This document shows, piece by piece, positions 5,712 to 8,569 of a stretch of DNA of 8,569 bases; the first letter of the stretch is position 1; every line of letters begins with the position of its first letter. Origin of the DNA: Rubrobacter sp. (GTDB lineage Bacteria > Actinomycetota > Rubrobacteria > Rubrobacterales > Rubrobacteraceae). Under the pieces are notes generated by a model. That model saw only the letters and a program-made list of their open reading frames with translations. It was not told the origin of the DNA and made no database searches. Where the stretch lies: positions 1-8,569 of the forward strand of contig JAFAPF010000157.1 of the NCBI GenBank assembly GCA_019247245.1. The letters run 5' to 3'. A program made the translations under genes and the position numbers.

Positions 5712-6662
5712 ATGCTCAAAGTTGGAAGTGCTCCCGGTAATCGTGTGACCCCATACTCGGTCATCGACCTGGGTTCGAACACCATCCACCTGCTCGTCGG
5801 CGAGGTGAACGATGGGGTGGTCTTGCCGGTGACTACAGAAAAGGTGTCGGCTCGCCTGGGATCGGGGGTGGATGCGACCGGGAGGATCGAGGAGGCCAGG
5901 ATCCCCATAGCCGCCGAGGTCGTAAAACTCTTCGCCCAGCTGGCGGCCTTAAACGGCGCGTTCGAGACTACGGTGCTTGCTACCAGCGCCGTCCGGGACG
6001 CGGAGAACGGCCCGGTGCTCATCGAAAAGGTCCGAAAGAAGACGGGGCTCAAGATGTGCCTGATTTCCGGCGAGGAAGAGGCCGTTCTAGGTTTTCGCGG
6101 GGCATTCTGTACTTTAGAGTCGGACTTCCCGCGAGAGGCTCCGGCGCTCGTGGTGGACCTCGGTGGGGGTTCGGCCCAGCTTATCCTAGGCGACATCAAA
6201 ACAGGCCCCCAAAAGCAAGTCTCCTTGCCCCTTGGCTCCAATCGCCTCACCGAGCGCTACGTGAAGCACGACCCTCCGGAGCCTAAGGAGCTTGAGACCT
6301 TGCGCGAGACCGTGCTCGGGGTGTTGCCGAGGTGGAACCTCCCCGAGGAGACGGCGGTCGTGGCAATCGGAGGCTCGGCCCGGGCGATCTTAAGGCTCGC
6401 TAGGCACCAACTCACCGCTGAGGGTCTGCGGAAGCTCGTGGTGAAGACCTCAACGAAGCCGTCGGCCGTGCTAGCACGTGACGAGGGGTTGGCTCCTGAG
6501 CGGGCGCGGGTGCTACCGGCGGCGATCACTACGCTTGCGGCCGTGCTGGAGCACTTCGGTAGATCCTCTATCACCGTGGGCCGGGGTGGGATAAGGGAGG
6601 GCGCGGTCCTCACGATGTATTACGAAGCCAGAGACAGAGAAAACTCGACCGGAGAAACTTAG
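5712..6662 (+). CDS. ppx: Exopolyphosphatase, Ppx/GppA family
   Basis: Ppx/GppA enzymes of the actin-like ASKHA fold remove terminal phosphate from polyphosphate, and some hydrolyse pppGpp. The 316-residue product is the short, two-lobe form without the C-terminal HD-like domain of E. coli Ppx. Motifs: YSVIDLGSNTIHLLVGEV (15-32, phosphate-1 loop), TSAVRDAEN (91-99), SGEEEAVLGFRGA (119-131, with the presumed catalytic Glu), VVDLGGGSAQLILG (147-160, phosphate-2 loop), LPLGSNRLTERY (172-183), VAIGGSARAI (217-226) and GGIREGAVL (292-300). ATG 5712 has GAGGG directly against it and GGAGG 14 nt away, so the start is not certain; GTG 5745 would still leave the first motif intact. ppk begins one base after the stop codon. 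Preference between polyphosphate and pppGpp cannot be told from sequence; pairing with ppk favours polyphosphate. Confidence 0.93.
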   Translation: MLKVGSAPGNRVTPYSVIDLGSNTIHLLVGEVNDGVVLPVTTEKVSARLGSGVDATGRIEEARIPIAAEVVKLFAQLAALNGAFETTVLATSAVRDAENGPVLIEKVRKKTGLKMCLISGEEEAVLGFRGAFCTLESDFPREAPALVVDLGGGSAQLILGDIKTGPQKQVSLPLGSNRLTERYVKHDPPEPKELETLRETVLGVLPRWNLPEETAVVAIGGSARAILRLARHQLTAEGLRKLVVKTSTKPSAVLARDEGLAPERARVLPAAITTLAAVLEHFGRSSITVGRGGIREGAVLTMYYEARDRENSTGET

Positions 6663-6663
6663 A

Positions 6664-8569
6664 GTGGAGATCGCCGAAAAACAAGAGGCAAGCTTCTCCG
6701 ACCCGTCGTTGTATATAAACCGCGAGCTCTCCTGGCTCAGCTTCAACGAGCGCGTCTTGGCGCAGGCCAAAGACGCGCGGCATCCTTTGCTTGAAAGGGT
6801 GCGGTTCATCGCGATCTCCGAAACCAACCTCGACGAGTTCTTTATGATCCGGGTCGCTGGGCTCCAACAACAGATCGCCGCTGAGCTACCAAACCCCGTT
6901 CCGGATGGGATGACCCCCGAAGAGCAGCTAAGGTGCATTCACGCTCACACGCAGCGCTTTTTCGCTGAGCAGCGTGCAGTACTGGAAGGCGAGCTCTTGC
7001 CCGCGCTAAAGGAGGAAGGGATTAAGCTCGTCTCCCACAAGGATCTCTCCGAGAGGGAGCGGCGGGAGATCGGGGAACGGTTTGCTCGAGACATCCTTCC
7101 AATCCTCACCCCGCTTGCTGTGGACCCAGCACATCCATTTCCGCACATCTCGAACCTCTCGCTGAACCTACTGGTGGTGATCAAGGAGGGGGACAGAGAG
7201 GTGATGGCCCGCATCAAGGTGCCGGTCACGATCCCTCGTTTTATGAAGGTGCCGCCGACGGAGGAACCAGAGGAGACGGTAGCTCCCGGAGTGCACGAGG
7301 AGATCAAGCTCGTTAGGGTCGAAGAGGTCATAGCGGCCAACCTAGACGAGCTGTTCCCGGGTAAGCATATCCTTGAGAGCTACGTGTTCCAGATAACGCG
7401 CAACGCAGACCTCGTGATCGAGGAGGACGAGGCTTCAGATCTGCTCCAGGCGATAGAGGACGAGCTGGAGGGCCGCTGGTTCGGCCAGAGTGTTCGGCTG
7501 GTGGTCGCGGACTCGATGCCCGAAGACCTGCGCGAGTGGCTAGCGGAGCACCTGCGGGTGGAAGAGAAGGCGGTCTACTCGACGCCGGAGCCGTTGGGTT
7601 TAGGGGGCTTCGAGGAGCTTGCCCACCTGGACCGCGGTGACCTCCTATACCCGCCCCTTACGCCGCGTGTTCCATCAGAGTTTAAGGGGCCGGGCTCCAT
7701 CTTCTCGGCTATCCGGCAGGGGGATGTCCTGCTCTACCACCCCTACGACTCTTTCAGCCCGGTTGTGGAGTTTGTCCGGGCCTCGGCTACCGACCCTGGT
7801 GTCCTGGCGATCAAGCAGACCCTCTACCGAGTAGGGTCTAACTCACCCATCATCGATGCGCTCGCGGAAGCGCGCGACGAGCAGACGCAGGTCGCCGTCC
7901 TTGTAGAGCTCAAGGCTCGCTTTGACGAGGAGCCGAACATAATCTGGGCCCGACAGCTCGAAAAGCGGGGCGTACATGTAGCCTACGGCATCGTGGGCTT
8001 GAAGACGCATGCCAAGATATGTCTCGTCGTACGTCGGGAAGGCATGGGGCTGAGGCGCTACATGCACCTGGGAACAGGCAACTACAACCCCAGCACGGCA
8101 CGAACCTACACAGACTTCTCGTACTTCACCGAAGATCCATATTTGGGCGAAGACTGCACGGATCTCTTTAACTACCTGACAGGGTACTCAGAGCAGGAGG
8201 AATATCACGAGCTGCTCGTCGCCCCCTTGTCGCTGCGGGAGGGGCTTGTTCGCCTTATCGAGGAGCAGGCGGAGAAAGCAAAAAGGGGAGAATCGGCTCG
8301 TATCACCTGCAAGATGAACTCACTGACGGATCCCCAGATGATCGAACACCTCTACAGGGCCTCACAGGCTGGGGTGAAGATAGACCTGATCGTACGGGGT
8401 ATATGCTGCTTGAAACCCGGTTTAGAGGGGATCAGCGAGAACATCCGGGTGGTCTCGCTCGTGGGCCGTTTCTTGGAGCACGCGCGAGCCTTCGCCTTCG
8501 GTGAGGGGGAGGACGAGAAGATCTACCTGGGCAGTGCTGACCTCATGCAACGCAACCTCGACCGACGTG
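6664..8569 (+). CDS. ppk: Polyphosphate kinase 1 (3' end beyond the window)
   Basis: Ppk1 reversibly transfers the terminal phosphate of ATP to polyphosphate through a phosphohistidine intermediate. GTG 6664 starts one base after the ppx stop, with GGAG (6651-6654) 9 nt ahead. The frame is open to the window end, giving 635 residues; family members have about 690-720, so about 60-90 are missing. The N domain opens with YINRELSWLSFNERVLAQA (18-36 in part), and TNLDEFFMIRVAGL follows. Active-site residues align with E. coli PPK1 at a constant offset of +14: Arg389 in TLYRVG, Arg419 in KARFDEE, His449 in GLKTHAK (the phosphorylated His, E. coli 435), His468 in MHLGTGNYNP (E. coli 454) and His606 in RFLEHAR (E. 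coli 592). No frameshift or missing catalytic residue is seen. It is clearly the PPK1 type rather than PPK2. Confidence 0.97.
   Translation, partial: MEIAEKQEASFSDPSLYINRELSWLSFNERVLAQAKDARHPLLERVRFIAISETNLDEFFMIRVAGLQQQIAAELPNPVPDGMTPEEQLRCIHAHTQRFFAEQRAVLEGELLPALKEEGIKLVSHKDLSERERREIGERFARDILPILTPLAVDPAHPFPHISNLSLNLLVVIKEGDREVMARIKVPVTIPRFMKVPPTEEPEETVAPGVHEEIKLVRVEEVIAANLDELFPGKHILESYVFQITRNADLVIEEDEASDLLQAIEDELEGRWFGQSVRLVVADSMPEDLREWLAEHLRVEEKAVYSTPEPLGLGGFEELAHLDRGDLLYPPLTPRVPSEFKGPGSIFSAIRQGDVLLYHPYDSFSPVVEFVRASATDPGVLAIKQTLYRVGSNSPIIDALAEARDEQTQVAVLVELKARFDEEPNIIWARQLEKRGVHVAYGIVGLKTHAKICLVVRREGMGLRRYMHLGTGNYNPSTARTYTDFSYFTEDPYLGEDCTDLFNYLTGYSEQEEYHELLVAPLSLREGLVRLIEEQAEKAKRGESARITCKMNSLTDPQMIEHLYRASQAGVKIDLIVRGICCLKPGLEGISENIRVVSLVGRFLEHARAFAFGEGEDEKIYLGSADLMQRNLDRR

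Noticed and set aside
5638..5748. 36-codon frame ending in a GTGA overlap with an in-frame GTG of ppx
   Set aside because: It has no Shine-Dalgarno and no protein-like character; the overlap is probably chance.
5645..6250. 201-codon minus-strand frame opposite ppx
   Set aside because: It is Ser-, Arg- and Pro-rich, low-complexity translation opposite strong Ppx motifs; a shadow frame.
1..8569. CRISPR arrays, tRNA or rRNA genes, insertion sequences, transposase genes
   Set aside because: No repeat-spacer array, cloverleaf, terminal inverted repeats or transposase motifs were found; genes are co-directional and closely packed, as in a native operon.

Overview
The window carries a phosphate-acquisition and polyphosphate gene cluster from a bacterium that looks like a Gram-positive actinobacterium, most likely Rubrobacter-like. 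The lineage call is an inference. It rests on a lipoprotein-type PstS with a Gly-rich tether, TTG and GTG starts, frequent ATA and AGG codons in moderately GC-rich DNA, and the small Cys-containing hypothetical gene upstream. No rRNA or other lineage marker is present. Every gene lies on the + strand.

Layout. Positions 1-315 have no convincing gene. They hold a possible terminator tail (2-24), an array of four 11-bp direct repeats that resembles a Pho box (57-100), a weak -10 element, and two large potential RNA hairpins (131-186 and 196-255). A 97-residue hypothetical protein follows (316-609). A second four-repeat Pho-box array (681-724) sits just before a good -10 (743-748) and a 5'-leader hairpin (763-785). 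Then come pstS (828-1919), a perfect 17-bp hairpin (1940-1984), pstC (2066-3034), pstA (3031-3891), pstB (3957-4844), phoU (4858-5559), a 152-nt gap, ppx (5712-6662), and ppk1 (6664 to the window end, truncated at its 3' end).

How the genes fit together. PstS captures phosphate outside the membrane. PstC and PstA form the channel, and PstB powers it with ATP. PhoU links transporter state to phosphate signalling. Ppx and Ppk1 degrade and build polyphosphate, so imported phosphate can be stored and released by the same gene cluster. The two repeat arrays suggest that both the pst operon and the upstream transcript are switched on by a PhoB/PhoP-type response regulator when phosphate is scarce; no such regulator is encoded here.

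The protein-coding part is conventional. The least explained part is the first 315 bases, where a Pho-box-like promoter appears to drive a structured leader or small RNA ahead of a small uncharacterised protein.
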